In this document: positions 52,932 through 61,833 of the stretch, piece by piece | Layout: each line of letters starts with the position of its first letter | Position numbering within the stretch: the stretch's first letter is position 1 | Origin: Rhizobium sp. BK376 | GTDB taxonomy: Bacteria; Pseudomonadota; Alphaproteobacteria; Rhizobiales; Rhizobiaceae | Direction: 5' to 3' | Assembly: GCF_004341625.1 (NCBI RefSeq) | Contig: NZ_SLZG01000001.1 | Coordinates: forward strand, 496,001 to 560,000 | DNA: 64,000 bases | Notes under the pieces: generated by a model | Databases searched by the model: none | Told to the model about the DNA's origin: nothing | What the model saw: only the letters and a program-made list of their open reading frames with translations | Program-made: the position numbers and the translations under genes

Positions 52932-53371
52932 TTCTCACCGAGATATCTCGAAAATGTGAAGGGCGGCGCCCTGCCCGCCGCCTTGCAATCATATTGCCGC
53001 TCCGGCGCAGATTCGGAGCTGCAGCCATCCATTTGAATGACAATTGACGCCTTAAGAGGCCTTTGAAGCGCTTCGAATGACAGTTTCAGCATCAAAAACC
53101 GGAGCTTTTTATCGTCCGGATGATGCACCGCAACATGACCGCGCCCACCAAAGCTTTCCAAGCTTTAATTTTTCGGCTGGGTGAACTGTGTTAAGTTGAG
53201 CGTGAACTAGCGTTCATAATTTGACGTTATAGGGATGAGAAAATTGTCCCAGAATGGTGGTTGGTGGCGATGTGATTGGCTGTGGCGGCCTGTAATTTGT
53301 TTTGCGCCGCAAAAAGTCAAATTGCCGGTTACCGCTTGCGCCCCACAACTCGCCTCGACCGGTTCTTAAAT
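52932..53371. other. Gap upstream of the RND efflux genes
   Basis: No gene was found. A weak GC hairpin (near 52958-52984) follows the SDR gene. The rest holds an AT-richer segment (about 53165-53235) where the efflux promoter would be expected. No regulator gene is adjacent. Confidence 0.4.
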
Positions 53372-54607
53372 ATGAAGAAATTTTGGCTTACCTTCGGCAT
53401 TCTCATTGTTGCCGCCTTCGCGGTTTGGTCCTACCGCGATCGCATTCCTTACGTCTCAGCGCTCATCGACAAAGCGTCTGCTGCGACGAAAAGCGGCGAC
53501 ACGACCACCGCCTCCAAGTCTAAGGCCAAACAGGCCGGGCCGATCAGTGTAAAGACGGTTGCCGCTGTCAAGACCGCGCTGCCGATCGATGTTTCGGCGA
53601 CCGGATGGGTAGTGCCGATCGACTCGACGACGATCGCGGCGCAAGAAGCCGGGCTGATCACGCAGATCGCGGTTAAGGACGGTGCGACCGTCAAGGCCGG
53701 CGATCTGATCGCCAAGCTCGATCCGCGCACAGCGCAAGCTGCCGTCACCAAGGACCAGGCAAATCTTGCCAAAGACCAGGCAAACCTGGCCCAAGCCGAA
53801 ACGGCATTGACCCGCGCAAATAGCCTGCTCACCAGCAATGCCGGCACTCAGGCGACCGCCGACGAAGCCCGCGGCGCGCGAGACGCAGCCGTCGCGACCG
53901 TGAACGCCGACCAGGCACAGATTGCTTCGGATCAGGTTCTCCTCGAACACACCGATATCCGCGCGCCCTATGACGGCCGCCTCGGCGACGTTCAGTTGAG
54001 CCTTGGCGCCTATGTCAACCCCGGCACCGCAGTCGTGACCATCAGCAAGTACGATCCGGCATACATCAAGTTCACCATGCAGGAAAACAACCTGCGCGAA
54101 CTGCAGGAGCAGATGGCCGCAGGCCCGGTCAAGGTCACCACCGTTCCACGCTCCGCGCAGGGCAAGGCCCGTACCGGAACGATCACCTTCTATGACAACA
54201 CGGTTGACCAGGCTTCCGGAACGATCGCCGTCAAGGCAACCTTCGAGAACGCCAACGGCGCTTTATGGCCGGGACGCTCCGCGAACGTCATGGTCCATTT
54301 TGCCGACAACGAGCAGTTAGTCGTTGTTCCGACCGTTGCGGTCAGCCCCGGACCGGATGGCTACATCGCTTTCGTGGTGAAGGACAACAAGGTCAAGGTC
54401 ACGCCGGTGACGATTGCGCGCGCCAACGGCAGCCGCACGGCCGTCGCTACGGGCCTCTCGGTCGGCGACCATGTCGTCGTCGAGGGCCAGTCGCAGCTGA
54501 ACAACGGCACCGAGGTCAAGGAACAATTCAGCGACAATCCGAGCGAGAAGGTCGCCTCGGCCGATGATGGCAAGACCGAAACCATCGCAGTTGGAGCACA
54601 GCAATGA
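53372..54607 (+). CDS. RND efflux periplasmic adaptor (HlyD/MdtA type)
   Basis: A 411-residue membrane-fusion protein. The N-terminal membrane anchor is FWLTFGILIVAAFAVWSY, a barrel-sandwich (lipoyl-like) part has VSATGWVVPIDSTTIAAQEAGLITQI, and a Gln/Ala-rich hairpin coiled coil follows (about 130-190: KDQANLAKDQANLAQAETAL). The second lipoyl half (DIRAPYDGRLGDVQLSLGAYV) and beta-barrel complete the fold. It overlaps the RND pump gene by four bases (ATGA), so the two are coupled. It has no strong Shine-Dalgarno. Confidence 0.93.
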   Translation: MKKFWLTFGILIVAAFAVWSYRDRIPYVSALIDKASAATKSGDTTTASKSKAKQAGPISVKTVAAVKTALPIDVSATGWVVPIDSTTIAAQEAGLITQIAVKDGATVKAGDLIAKLDPRTAQAAVTKDQANLAKDQANLAQAETALTRANSLLTSNAGTQATADEARGARDAAVATVNADQAQIASDQVLLEHTDIRAPYDGRLGDVQLSLGAYVNPGTAVVTISKYDPAYIKFTMQENNLRELQEQMAAGPVKVTTVPRSAQGKARTGTITFYDNTVDQASGTIAVKATFENANGALWPGRSANVMVHFADNEQLVVVPTVAVSPGPDGYIAFVVKDNKVKVTPVTIARANGSRTAVATGLSVGDHVVVEGQSQLNNGTEVKEQFSDNPSEKVASADDGKTETIAVGAQQ

Positions 54608-57600
54608 TCCCAGCCTTCTGTATCCAGCGACCGGTCGCCACAACGCTTCTTGCCATCGGCGTGGTTCTGGCCGGTCTCGCCGGCTACCAGCTCATCCCCG
54701 TCGCGGCGGTGCCGCAGGTGGACTTCCCGACGATTAACGTTTCGGCCCAGCTGACAGGGGCCTCGCCGCAAACCATGGCGACATCGGTCGCCACGCCGCT
54801 CATCAAGCAGTTCGAGACGATCCCGGGCATCAGCGAAATTTCCTCGACGAACTCGCTCGGCAATACCAGCATCGTGCTGCAGTTCAACCTCGACCGCAAC
54901 ATCGACGCCGCCGCAGGCGACGTGCAGGCGGCGATCTCGACCGCACAACGGAAACTACCGAACAATCTGACCACGCCGCCGAGCTACAGGAAGACCAATC
55001 CTGCCGATGCGCCGGTCATGCTCATCGCCGTACAAAGCGATACGCTTCAGCGCAGCAAGCTCGACGATATCGCCGAGAACATCATCGCTCCATCGCTTTC
55101 GACACTGCCGGGCGTTGCCGAAGTGAACGTAAACGGCGCGCAGACCTATGCCGTGCGTATCGACGTCGATCCGAACAAGCTTCTCGATCGCGGTATCGGT
55201 ATCGATTCGGTCAATAGCGCCGTCGTCAACGCCAACAACCAGGTCCCGGTTGGTACGCTGCAAGATGCCGCGCAAAGCATGACGATCAATGCGGATACGC
55301 AGCGCGTCAACGCCGACCAGTTTCGCACGCTGGTTATCGCCAATCCCAACGGCAATCCTATCCATCTCGGCGATGTCGCCGATGTGCAGGACAGCGTCCA
55401 AAATCAGAATATCGGCAGCTGGTACGATGGCCAGCGGGCGATCATCCTGGCTATCCAGCGCCAGCCGGACGCCAATACGGTTGATGTCGTCGACTCCATC
55501 TACAAGACGTTGCCGAAGCTGAGCGCCGAAATGCCGGCTTCCGTCAAAATGACCGTCATGAACGACTCGGCCCAGCCGATCCGCGAGGCCATTTCCGACG
55601 TCAAGTTCACGTTGATGCTGACCATCGGCCTCGTCGTTCTTGTCATCTACCTGTTCACGGGCCACGTTACGGCAACGATCATTCCCGGCCTCGCCGTGCC
55701 TCTATCGCTGATCTCGACCTTCGGCATGATGTATGTGCTCGGCTACAGCGTCGACAACATCTCACTGCTCGGATTGACGATCGCCGTGGGCCTCGTGGTG
55801 GACGACGCGATCGTCATGCTGGAGAATATTCTCCGGCATATGGAAGAAGGCATGCCTGTGCGGCAGGCAGCCCTGAAGGGTGCGGCTGAAGTCAGTTACA
55901 CCATCATCTCAATGTCGATCTCGCTGATCGCGGTCTTCATCCCCATCCTTCTGATGGGCGGTGTCGTCGGCCGCATCTTCAACGAGTTCGGCATGGTCGT
56001 GGCGATTGCCATCGTCTCTTCGGCCATCGTTTCGCTGACCGTCACGCCAATGCTTGGCTCGCGTCTCTCCAGCGCCCACAGCCATCCTCCCCTGCCTGTC
56101 CGACTGTTCAACAAGGGCTTCAACTGGACTGAAGTGAATTACGGCAAGGGCGTCGAATGGTGTCTTCGCCATCGCGTCACAGTGATTGGATGCTTTCTTG
56201 CCTCGGTGGCTCTGTCCGCCTATCTCTTCGTCACCTTGCCGGCCAGCTTCTTCCCACAGGAAGACATCGGTCGCCTGCAAATCTCGACCCGTGCTCGCCA
56301 GGATATTTCCTATCCGGCCATGCGTGATCTGCAGAACCAGGCCGCGGCCGCGATCAAGGCAAATCCGGCTGTCGAGCATGTGATGTCGGTTGTCGGCGCC
56401 AGCGCTCGCCAAACCCTCAACAACGGCACGATCTATGCCCAGTTGAAGGATAAGAAGGATCGCGAGCCGCTCGACAAAACGCTGCGTGAAATGCGCGCCG
56501 CGGTGTCGCAGATTCCGGGCATCCAGGTCTTCATCAACCCGCAGCAGAGCCTGCGCTTTGGCGGACGCCAGACCGCCAGCCAGTATCAGCTCATCATCCA
56601 GGCCCTCAATGCTGACCTGACGAACCAGTGGGCCAACAAGATGCTGCAAGAAATGCGCAAGGATCCGCGGTTTACCGACGTGACCACCGATGCGCAGTAC
56701 AACGCGCTTCAGGCCAATGTCGTCGTCGACATGGAAAAGGCAGCCGCCTACGGGATCAACAACAACCTGCTGCGCACGACGCTCGAAGAGGCCTTCTCCG
56801 ACTACGCAGCTGCGCAGATCCAGTCGACCGGCGACAGCTATGACGTGATCATCGAATACGATGCCAACCAGCCCTGGGACGACCAGAAACTGTCGCGCAT
56901 CCATGTCACGTCCTCGAAGGGTGAGCAGGTTCCATTGTCGGCCTTTGCGCACATCGTACGCAATACCGGACCGGTAACGATCAACCAGACGGGCCAGCTC
57001 GTTTCAACCACCGTGTCCTTCAACCTGCCGGCCGGCGAACCGCTTGGCGACGCAACCGGCGTGATCGAACAGATCAAGAAGGACATCAACATGCCGGCTG
57101 ACGTCTTCACGTCATACGGCGGCACGGCACAGATCTTCCAGCAGTCGCAGGGCAGCACGCCTTACCTGATCCTGGCGGCCGTTCTGACGATCTATGTGGT
57201 GCTCGGCGTTCTCTACGAGAGCTTCATCCATCCGCTGACCATTCTTTCCGGTCTGCCGGCTGCCGCTCTCGGTGCACTGCTCGCGCTCAAGCTTTTCGGC
57301 TTCGACCTCTCGGTCATCGCTCTCATCGGCTTGCTGATGCTGATCGGTATCGTGAAGAAAAACGCGATCATGATGATCGACGTGGCGCTGGAAACATTGC
57401 GATCGACCGAGGGCATATCGCCGATCGAGGCGATCCACGAAGCCTGCGTGCGCCGTTTCCGCCCGATCATGATGACGACGTTCTGCGCTCTGCTCGGCGC
57501 TCTGCCGATCGCGCTCGGCGGTGGTGCGAGCTCGGAGCTGCGCCAGCCGCTCGGTATCGCTGTCGTCGGCGGTCTGGTCGTCTCGCAGGTCCTGACGCTG

Positions 57601-57720
57601 TTCATCACCCCTGTCATCTTCATCGAGATGAACCGACTGAACAATTTCGTCGGCCGCCTCGGCCGCAAGAAGCACCAGGAGCCGGAAGAACACGTTCCGA
57701 CCGCCATCGCGGCGGAGTAA
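54604..57720 (+). CDS. RND multidrug efflux permease (HAE1 family, MdtB/MdtC-like)
   Basis: A 1038-residue inner-membrane proton-driven pump with two repeats of one helix, a large periplasmic porter domain and five more helices. It begins MIPAFCIQRPVATTLLAIGVVLAG. The Asp pair used for proton relay lies in VGLVVDDAIVMLENI (helix 4), and the basic counterpart is in helix 10 (GLLMLIGIVKKNAIMMIDVAL). With its adaptor it needs a TolC-like outer-membrane channel, not encoded here. The substrate is not predictable. Confidence 0.95.
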   Translation: MIPAFCIQRPVATTLLAIGVVLAGLAGYQLIPVAAVPQVDFPTINVSAQLTGASPQTMATSVATPLIKQFETIPGISEISSTNSLGNTSIVLQFNLDRNIDAAAGDVQAAISTAQRKLPNNLTTPPSYRKTNPADAPVMLIAVQSDTLQRSKLDDIAENIIAPSLSTLPGVAEVNVNGAQTYAVRIDVDPNKLLDRGIGIDSVNSAVVNANNQVPVGTLQDAAQSMTINADTQRVNADQFRTLVIANPNGNPIHLGDVADVQDSVQNQNIGSWYDGQRAIILAIQRQPDANTVDVVDSIYKTLPKLSAEMPASVKMTVMNDSAQPIREAISDVKFTLMLTIGLVVLVIYLFTGHVTATIIPGLAVPLSLISTFGMMYVLGYSVDNISLLGLTIAVGLVVDDAIVMLENILRHMEEGMPVRQAALKGAAEVSYTIISMSISLIAVFIPILLMGGVVGRIFNEFGMVVAIAIVSSAIVSLTVTPMLGSRLSSAHSHPPLPVRLFNKGFNWTEVNYGKGVEWCLRHRVTVIGCFLASVALSAYLFVTLPASFFPQEDIGRLQISTRARQDISYPAMRDLQNQAAAAIKANPAVEHVMSVVGASARQTLNNGTIYAQLKDKKDREPLDKTLREMRAAVSQIPGIQVFINPQQSLRFGGRQTASQYQLIIQALNADLTNQWANKMLQEMRKDPRFTDVTTDAQYNALQANVVVDMEKAAAYGINNNLLRTTLEEAFSDYAAAQIQSTGDSYDVIIEYDANQPWDDQKLSRIHVTSSKGEQVPLSAFAHIVRNTGPVTINQTGQLVSTTVSFNLPAGEPLGDATGVIEQIKKDINMPADVFTSYGGTAQIFQQSQGSTPYLILAAVLTIYVVLGVLYESFIHPLTILSGLPAAALGALLALKLFGFDLSVIALIGLLMLIGIVKKNAIMMIDVALETLRSTEGISPIEAIHEACVRRFRPIMMTTFCALLGALPIALGGGASSELRQPLGIAVVGGLVVSQVLTLFITPVIFIEMNRLNNFVGRLGRKKHQEPEEHVPTAIAAE

Positions 57721-57738
57721 GACGGGAATACATCATCG

Positions 57739-57766
57739 AACGGGCGCCCATTCGGCGCCCGTTTTG
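57739..57766 (+). terminator. Terminator of the RND operon
   Basis: A 10-bp stem AACGGGCGCC/GGCGCCCGTT with a CATTC loop (57739-57763), then TTTTG. Confidence 0.85.
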
Positions 57767-57888
57767 TTTGAGCCTTGCGCTTGAAGCTTAGCCATGCCAT
57801 GACGCGCCCTCTTTGATGAAAGGCGCGTCTCGCCTTTTCCGGGGCTCCGTTCCCCTTCCAGACATTTTTGGCAGTAAGGAGTGCGAGC

Positions 57889-59178
57889 ATGGCTCAGGCA
57901 CTGGGTTTTGACTTCGGTACGACGAATACGGTGCTGGCGCTTGCCGACGGGCGCGACACACGGTCGGTCGCGTTCACCAGCACGGCGGGTACGGCAGACA
58001 GCATGCGCACCGCGCTGTCCTTCATGAAGGATCCTGATCTCGGCGCCTCTGCGCTGAAGGTCGAGGCGGGGCATGCCGCGATCCGGCAGTTCATCGACAA
58101 TCCAGGCGACTGCCGCTTCCTGCAGTCGATCAAGACCTTTGCGGCAAGCGCCCTCTTTCAGGGGACCTTGATCTTTGCCAAGCGCCACTCCTTTGAAGAC
58201 CTGATGGAAATCTTCGTGCGCCGGCTCCGCGCCTATGCAGGCGAAGGCTGGCCATCGGGCATCGGCCGCATCGTTACCGGCCGGCCAGTCCATTTTGCCG
58301 GCGCCAACCCCGATCCGGCGCTTGCCACCCAGCGCTATAACGAAGCCCTATCGCGTTTCGGATTTCCGGAGATCCACTATGTCTACGAACCCGTCGCCGC
58401 CGCGTTCTATTTCGCCCAGAACCTGAAATCAGATGCGACGGTCCTGGTTGCCGACTTCGGCGGCGGTACGACGGACTATTCGCTCATCCGCTTCGAGACC
58501 AAGGCCGGAAAGCTGACGGCGCAGCCGATCGGCCATTCGGGTGTCGGTGTAGCCGGCGACCATTTCGACTTCCGCATGATCGATAACATCGTCTCGCCGG
58601 AGATCGGCAAGGGCAGCCAGTTCAAGAGTTTCGACAAGCTGCTGGATGTCCCCTCCTCCTACTATGCGAATTTCGGCCGCTGGAACCAGCTTTCCATCTT
58701 CAAGACCTCGCGTGAGTTTGCAGAATTGAGGAAGCTGGTGCGCACCAGCATGGAACCGGAAAAGCTGGAGACCTTCATCGAGCTTGTCGATCACGACGAA
58801 GGCTATCCGCTCTACCAGGCCGTCTCGGCGACGAAGATGGCGCTATCGGCGACTGACGAAGCAGAGTTCAATTTCCCGCCGCTCGGGGCCGCCGGGCGCA
58901 AGACGGTACGTCGCGCCGATTTCGAGAGCTGGATTGTCGATGATCTGGCACGGATAGAAGGCGCGCTCGACGACGTCCTGGAGAAGACCAACACGGCCGT
59001 AGGCGATATCGACAAGGTCTTCCTCACGGGCGGCACATCGTTCGTTCCCGCCGTGCGGCGCATTTTCACCGAGCGCTTCGACGCCGATCGCATCGAGACC
59101 GGCGGCGAACTGCTGTCCATCGCCCACGGTCTGGCGCTCATCGGCGAGCGTGACGACATCACCCAGTGGACCGCATAG
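57889..59178 (+). CDS. Hsp70-family protein (YegD-like)
   Basis: A 429-residue actin-like ATPase fold of the Hsp70 family without the usual substrate-binding domain, as in E. coli YegD. The nucleotide motifs are LGFDFGTTNTVLALAD (phosphate 1), ATVLVADFGGGTTDYSLIRFET (phosphate 2) and DIDKVFLTGGTSFVPAVRRIF (adenosine). AAGGAG precedes ATG 57889. The client or partner is unknown. It is a single gene. Confidence 0.92.
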   Translation: MAQALGFDFGTTNTVLALADGRDTRSVAFTSTAGTADSMRTALSFMKDPDLGASALKVEAGHAAIRQFIDNPGDCRFLQSIKTFAASALFQGTLIFAKRHSFEDLMEIFVRRLRAYAGEGWPSGIGRIVTGRPVHFAGANPDPALATQRYNEALSRFGFPEIHYVYEPVAAAFYFAQNLKSDATVLVADFGGGTTDYSLIRFETKAGKLTAQPIGHSGVGVAGDHFDFRMIDNIVSPEIGKGSQFKSFDKLLDVPSSYYANFGRWNQLSIFKTSREFAELRKLVRTSMEPEKLETFIELVDHDEGYPLYQAVSATKMALSATDEAEFNFPPLGAAGRKTVRRADFESWIVDDLARIEGALDDVLEKTNTAVGDIDKVFLTGGTSFVPAVRRIFTERFDADRIETGGELLSIAHGLALIGERDDITQWTA

Positions 59179-59243
59179 GGAACGGAGCGTTGACGGGTGA
59201 AGACGCCCTTCCCTACCTGCCGGCACTTCGATAGACTTTGCCC

Positions 59244-60143
59244 ATGATCTCCGCCAACGACCTCTCCCCGGCCGAACTCGCCGCACTTCTGCATTTCCAT
59301 GCAGATGCCGGCGTCGACTGGTTGTTGGAGGAAGAGCCCGTCGACCGCTTTGCGGAATTCGAGGCAATGAAGCTAGCGCGGCAAGGTGCGCGCACAAGCC
59401 AGCCGAGAATTGACACGCCGTCGCAGGCGCCTGCGTCAGCCGCTCGCGCGCAGACGGAACGCCGGCCCGCCGAACGCCAACCGGCACCTTCGGCCTCACC
59501 ACAATCGCGCAATGCGCCAGCCATTCCCGACGATCAGGCTATCGAGCAGGCAAGGTTCGCCGCCGAGAGCGCACGCTCGCTCAGCGAACTGAAGACAGCG
59601 CTGGAAGCCTTCAATGGCTGCAATCTCAAGAATAGCGCCCGCTCGACCGTCTTTGCGACCGGCGATCTGGAAAGCCGCATCATGGTGATCGGGCCGATGC
59701 CTGGCGCCGACGACGATCGCGAAGGAATTCCTTTCGCCGGAAAGGCCGGGCAGATGCTGGATCGGATGCTCGGGGCTATCGGCCTTAATCGCCAGCAGAT
59801 CATGCTAACGAACGTCATTGCGTGGCGGCCGCCGGGCAATCGTGCGCCCTCGGTACCGGAAATGGAAATATGCCGACCCTTCATCGATCGGCAAATCGCG
59901 CTGGCGGAGCCGAAGGTGCTGCTGCTGCTCGGCAACTTCACGGCGCGATTCTTCTTCGGTGGCAATGACACGATTCTTGGGGTTCGTGGCCAGTGGCGCG
60001 ACGTCTGGATATCGGGAACCAAGATACCGGCGATGGCGAGCCTCCATCCACAGGAATTGCTCACCGCCCCAATCAACAAGAGATTGGCCTGGAACGACCT
60101 TTTGGCGTTCAAATCGCGTGTTCGGACGGAATTCCCCGGCTAA
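59244..60143 (+). CDS. Uracil-DNA glycosylase family protein (variant family 4)
   Basis: A 299-residue protein. The C-terminal about 190 residues match family-4-type uracil-DNA glycosylases: EAFNGCNLKNSARSTVF, a GxPG motif, IPFAGKAGQMLDRMLGAIGLNR, NVIAWRPPGNRAPSVPEMEICRPF and the late SLHPQELL. The first motif reads GPMPGADDD (about 150), not the GE-x-PG of canonical members, and only one Cys is seen in the N-terminal iron-sulfur region. Glycosylase activity is therefore uncertain. Residues about 40-105 are a low-complexity Arg/Ala/Pro linker after an acidic N-terminus. Confidence 0.85.
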   Translation: MISANDLSPAELAALLHFHADAGVDWLLEEEPVDRFAEFEAMKLARQGARTSQPRIDTPSQAPASAARAQTERRPAERQPAPSASPQSRNAPAIPDDQAIEQARFAAESARSLSELKTALEAFNGCNLKNSARSTVFATGDLESRIMVIGPMPGADDDREGIPFAGKAGQMLDRMLGAIGLNRQQIMLTNVIAWRPPGNRAPSVPEMEICRPFIDRQIALAEPKVLLLLGNFTARFFFGGNDTILGVRGQWRDVWISGTKIPAMASLHPQELLTAPINKRLAWNDLLAFKSRVRTEFPG

Positions 60144-60271
60144 AGTTTCGGCAATATTAAAGTAAAATGAAACAAGCCATGTATTTTTCGCATAGCAGTA
60201 CCACATTTGGGCACATTGCAGAATCAATGCTGCACTGCAATATTAGCGTTGTGTCTTGGGAGGAAACCCGA

Positions 60272-60481
60272 TTGTCAGGAACCAAGGCCATGACCGCACG
60301 CTATCGTCCTATCCATTGTGGGTTTGAAACCCTCCGCCATGCCAGCGAATCGGCACGCAACAGCCAGACCTACCGCCGCATCGGTTCCGCTGCCAATGAG
60401 CAGATGATTGCCCGGGGCACAGGTATTTCCGCGCGTGTTGCCCGTCCAACAGCCATTTTCTCCGATTTTCGCGAGTGCTGA
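60272..60481 (+). CDS. Putative small protein with strong ribosome binding site
   Basis: A 69-residue frame, basic and low in hydrophobics, starting at TTG 60272 with GGGAGGAAA six bases upstream; ATG 60290 is an alternative. No family recognised. It is followed by two rho-independent terminators, so a transcript certainly seems to end here, whether coding or a small RNA. Confidence 0.4.
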   Translation: MSGTKAMTARYRPIHCGFETLRHASESARNSQTYRRIGSAANEQMIARGTGISARVARPTAIFSDFREC

Positions 60482-60543
60482 TCTGTGCTTGTCACCAACA
60501 TCATGCAGGGCCAAGCGCAGCTGAAATCCAATGCGATTTCGGC

Positions 60544-60578
60544 AAGGGCAGGATGAAAATCCTGCCCTTTTTATTTTC
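60544..60578 (+). terminator. Terminator 1 after the small ORF at 60272
   Basis: An 11-bp stem AAGGGCAGGAT/ATCCTGCCCTT with a GAAA tetraloop (60544-60569), then TTTATTTT. This is a very strong plus-strand terminator. Confidence 0.88.
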
Positions 60579-60609
60579 GCATTTTCAGTAGACCTTTTCA
60601 TCACGCAAG

Positions 60610-60636
60610 CGCCGGGCAATTTGCCCGGCGTTTTTT
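60610..60636 (+). terminator. Terminator 2 after the small ORF at 60272
   Basis: An 8-bp stem CGCCGGGC/GCCCGGCG (60610-60617 with 60623-60630) and six T (60631-60636), about 40 bases after the first terminator and beside the convergent gene's stop codon. Confidence 0.82.
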
Positions 60637-61522
60637 ATGTGCCGCTTGCGCCCATATCCTGGGTCGCCCAGGCAAAGGCTTCGTCGACAATCGAAAGCTT
60701 GACGGCCTGCCAGCCGCAATATTCGTCGAGAAAATCGCGTGACATCCACAGCTGCGTTTTCTTCGGAGGATCGTACCAGCCGACGCAGCCTCGACCAGCC
60801 GCCTTCCGCAACAGTCGCTGCAGATGCGTTCGCGACATCATGAATTGTCCGGCGAGAACACGCGTGTCGATCCGGCCGATATCAATCTGCTCACTGTTCC
60901 GAACCTGGCAATCGAGGTTAGCGATCAGATGATCGACCACCAATCCACCCGCTTCCGTCCACAGGAAGAGCCCTACCCGCTCCGGTGGCTCGCGCCAACG
61001 AAGATCGTTCAGGCAATTGCGAGCCACCCGCGGCTGCAAGAGATGCATGAGGTGCGGGTTGGCGGAGAGGACATCGGCGCGATTGCCGTTGTCGAGCAGA
61101 TCGAGTGCGGCCAGATTGGCAAGGCACCATCCGAACATCGCCTTCTGACTGACATCAGTTGGCACATATCGCCGTGGACGGCGTCCCTCCTCCTCTGAAG
61201 GGGAGAGGATGAAGCGATAGGTCTTCAGCTCTTCGATGAAACTCAGAACGGTATTCCGGCTCGCGACGCGATATTCGGTGATCGCATCCCTCAGGCCCAC
61301 CGTGGTCAGCCCCGAAAACGGCTGGGCCGGATCACGCTCGTGATGGAGCGCATAGGCAACCTGCGTCAGAAGCCAGCGTTGATGGGACGCGAGAAGACGG
61401 GCCAGCCTCGGCCCATTGTCAAAGCGCTCTCGCAGAGTTTTCGCCAGAAAGCGAAGGGAAGGAACAATGTTGGGATGACGAGCAATCTGCTCGGCTGGGA
61501 GCGTCAAGATGGGCCTCCTCAT
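60635..61522 (-). CDS. Predicted DNA-binding protein with two HTH-like segments
   Basis: About 295 residues from ATG 61522; I do not recognise a named family. One helix-turn-helix-like segment lies near residue 80 (LRDAITEYRVASRNTVLSFIEELK), followed by a polar tail EEEGRRPRRYVPTD. A second lies near residue 230 (IDTRVLAGQFMMSRTHLQRLLRKAAGRG), each with winged-helix character. A transcriptional regulator is plausible. It has no signal peptide. It is divergent from an MFS transporter, which it may regulate. Confidence 0.7.
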   Translation of the reverse strand: MRRPILTLPAEQIARHPNIVPSLRFLAKTLRERFDNGPRLARLLASHQRWLLTQVAYALHHERDPAQPFSGLTTVGLRDAITEYRVASRNTVLSFIEELKTYRFILSPSEEEGRRPRRYVPTDVSQKAMFGWCLANLAALDLLDNGNRADVLSANPHLMHLLQPRVARNCLNDLRWREPPERVGLFLWTEAGGLVVDHLIANLDCQVRNSEQIDIGRIDTRVLAGQFMMSRTHLQRLLRKAAGRGCVGWYDPPKKTQLWMSRDFLDEYCGWQAVKLSIVDEAFAWATQDMGASGT

Positions 61523-61833
61523 GCGCCCAAAACACACAAAAGAATTCTTCCGGACAAGAACGTCCGGCTTATATTTTCGTTCGAGATGCCACTCCAGGCA
61601 GGACCCCGGAGCATCACATAGCATGCTATAATTGTGCGAAAGCTCCGATCATGCAAGATCATTCACTTATAAATTATCGCTGTTCTCCGAGCAACGCTGA
61701 CCGTCGCAAAGACGTGCTTCGGTGTCCATGATGTCGCTTGCGTCAGTGCCTGTCGCGATTGATCGCGCCTGGTTCGTAGGATAGAGCAAGGTTCACTCTG
61801 AACGCGGTCATCCACTCAAAGACTGGAAATCCC

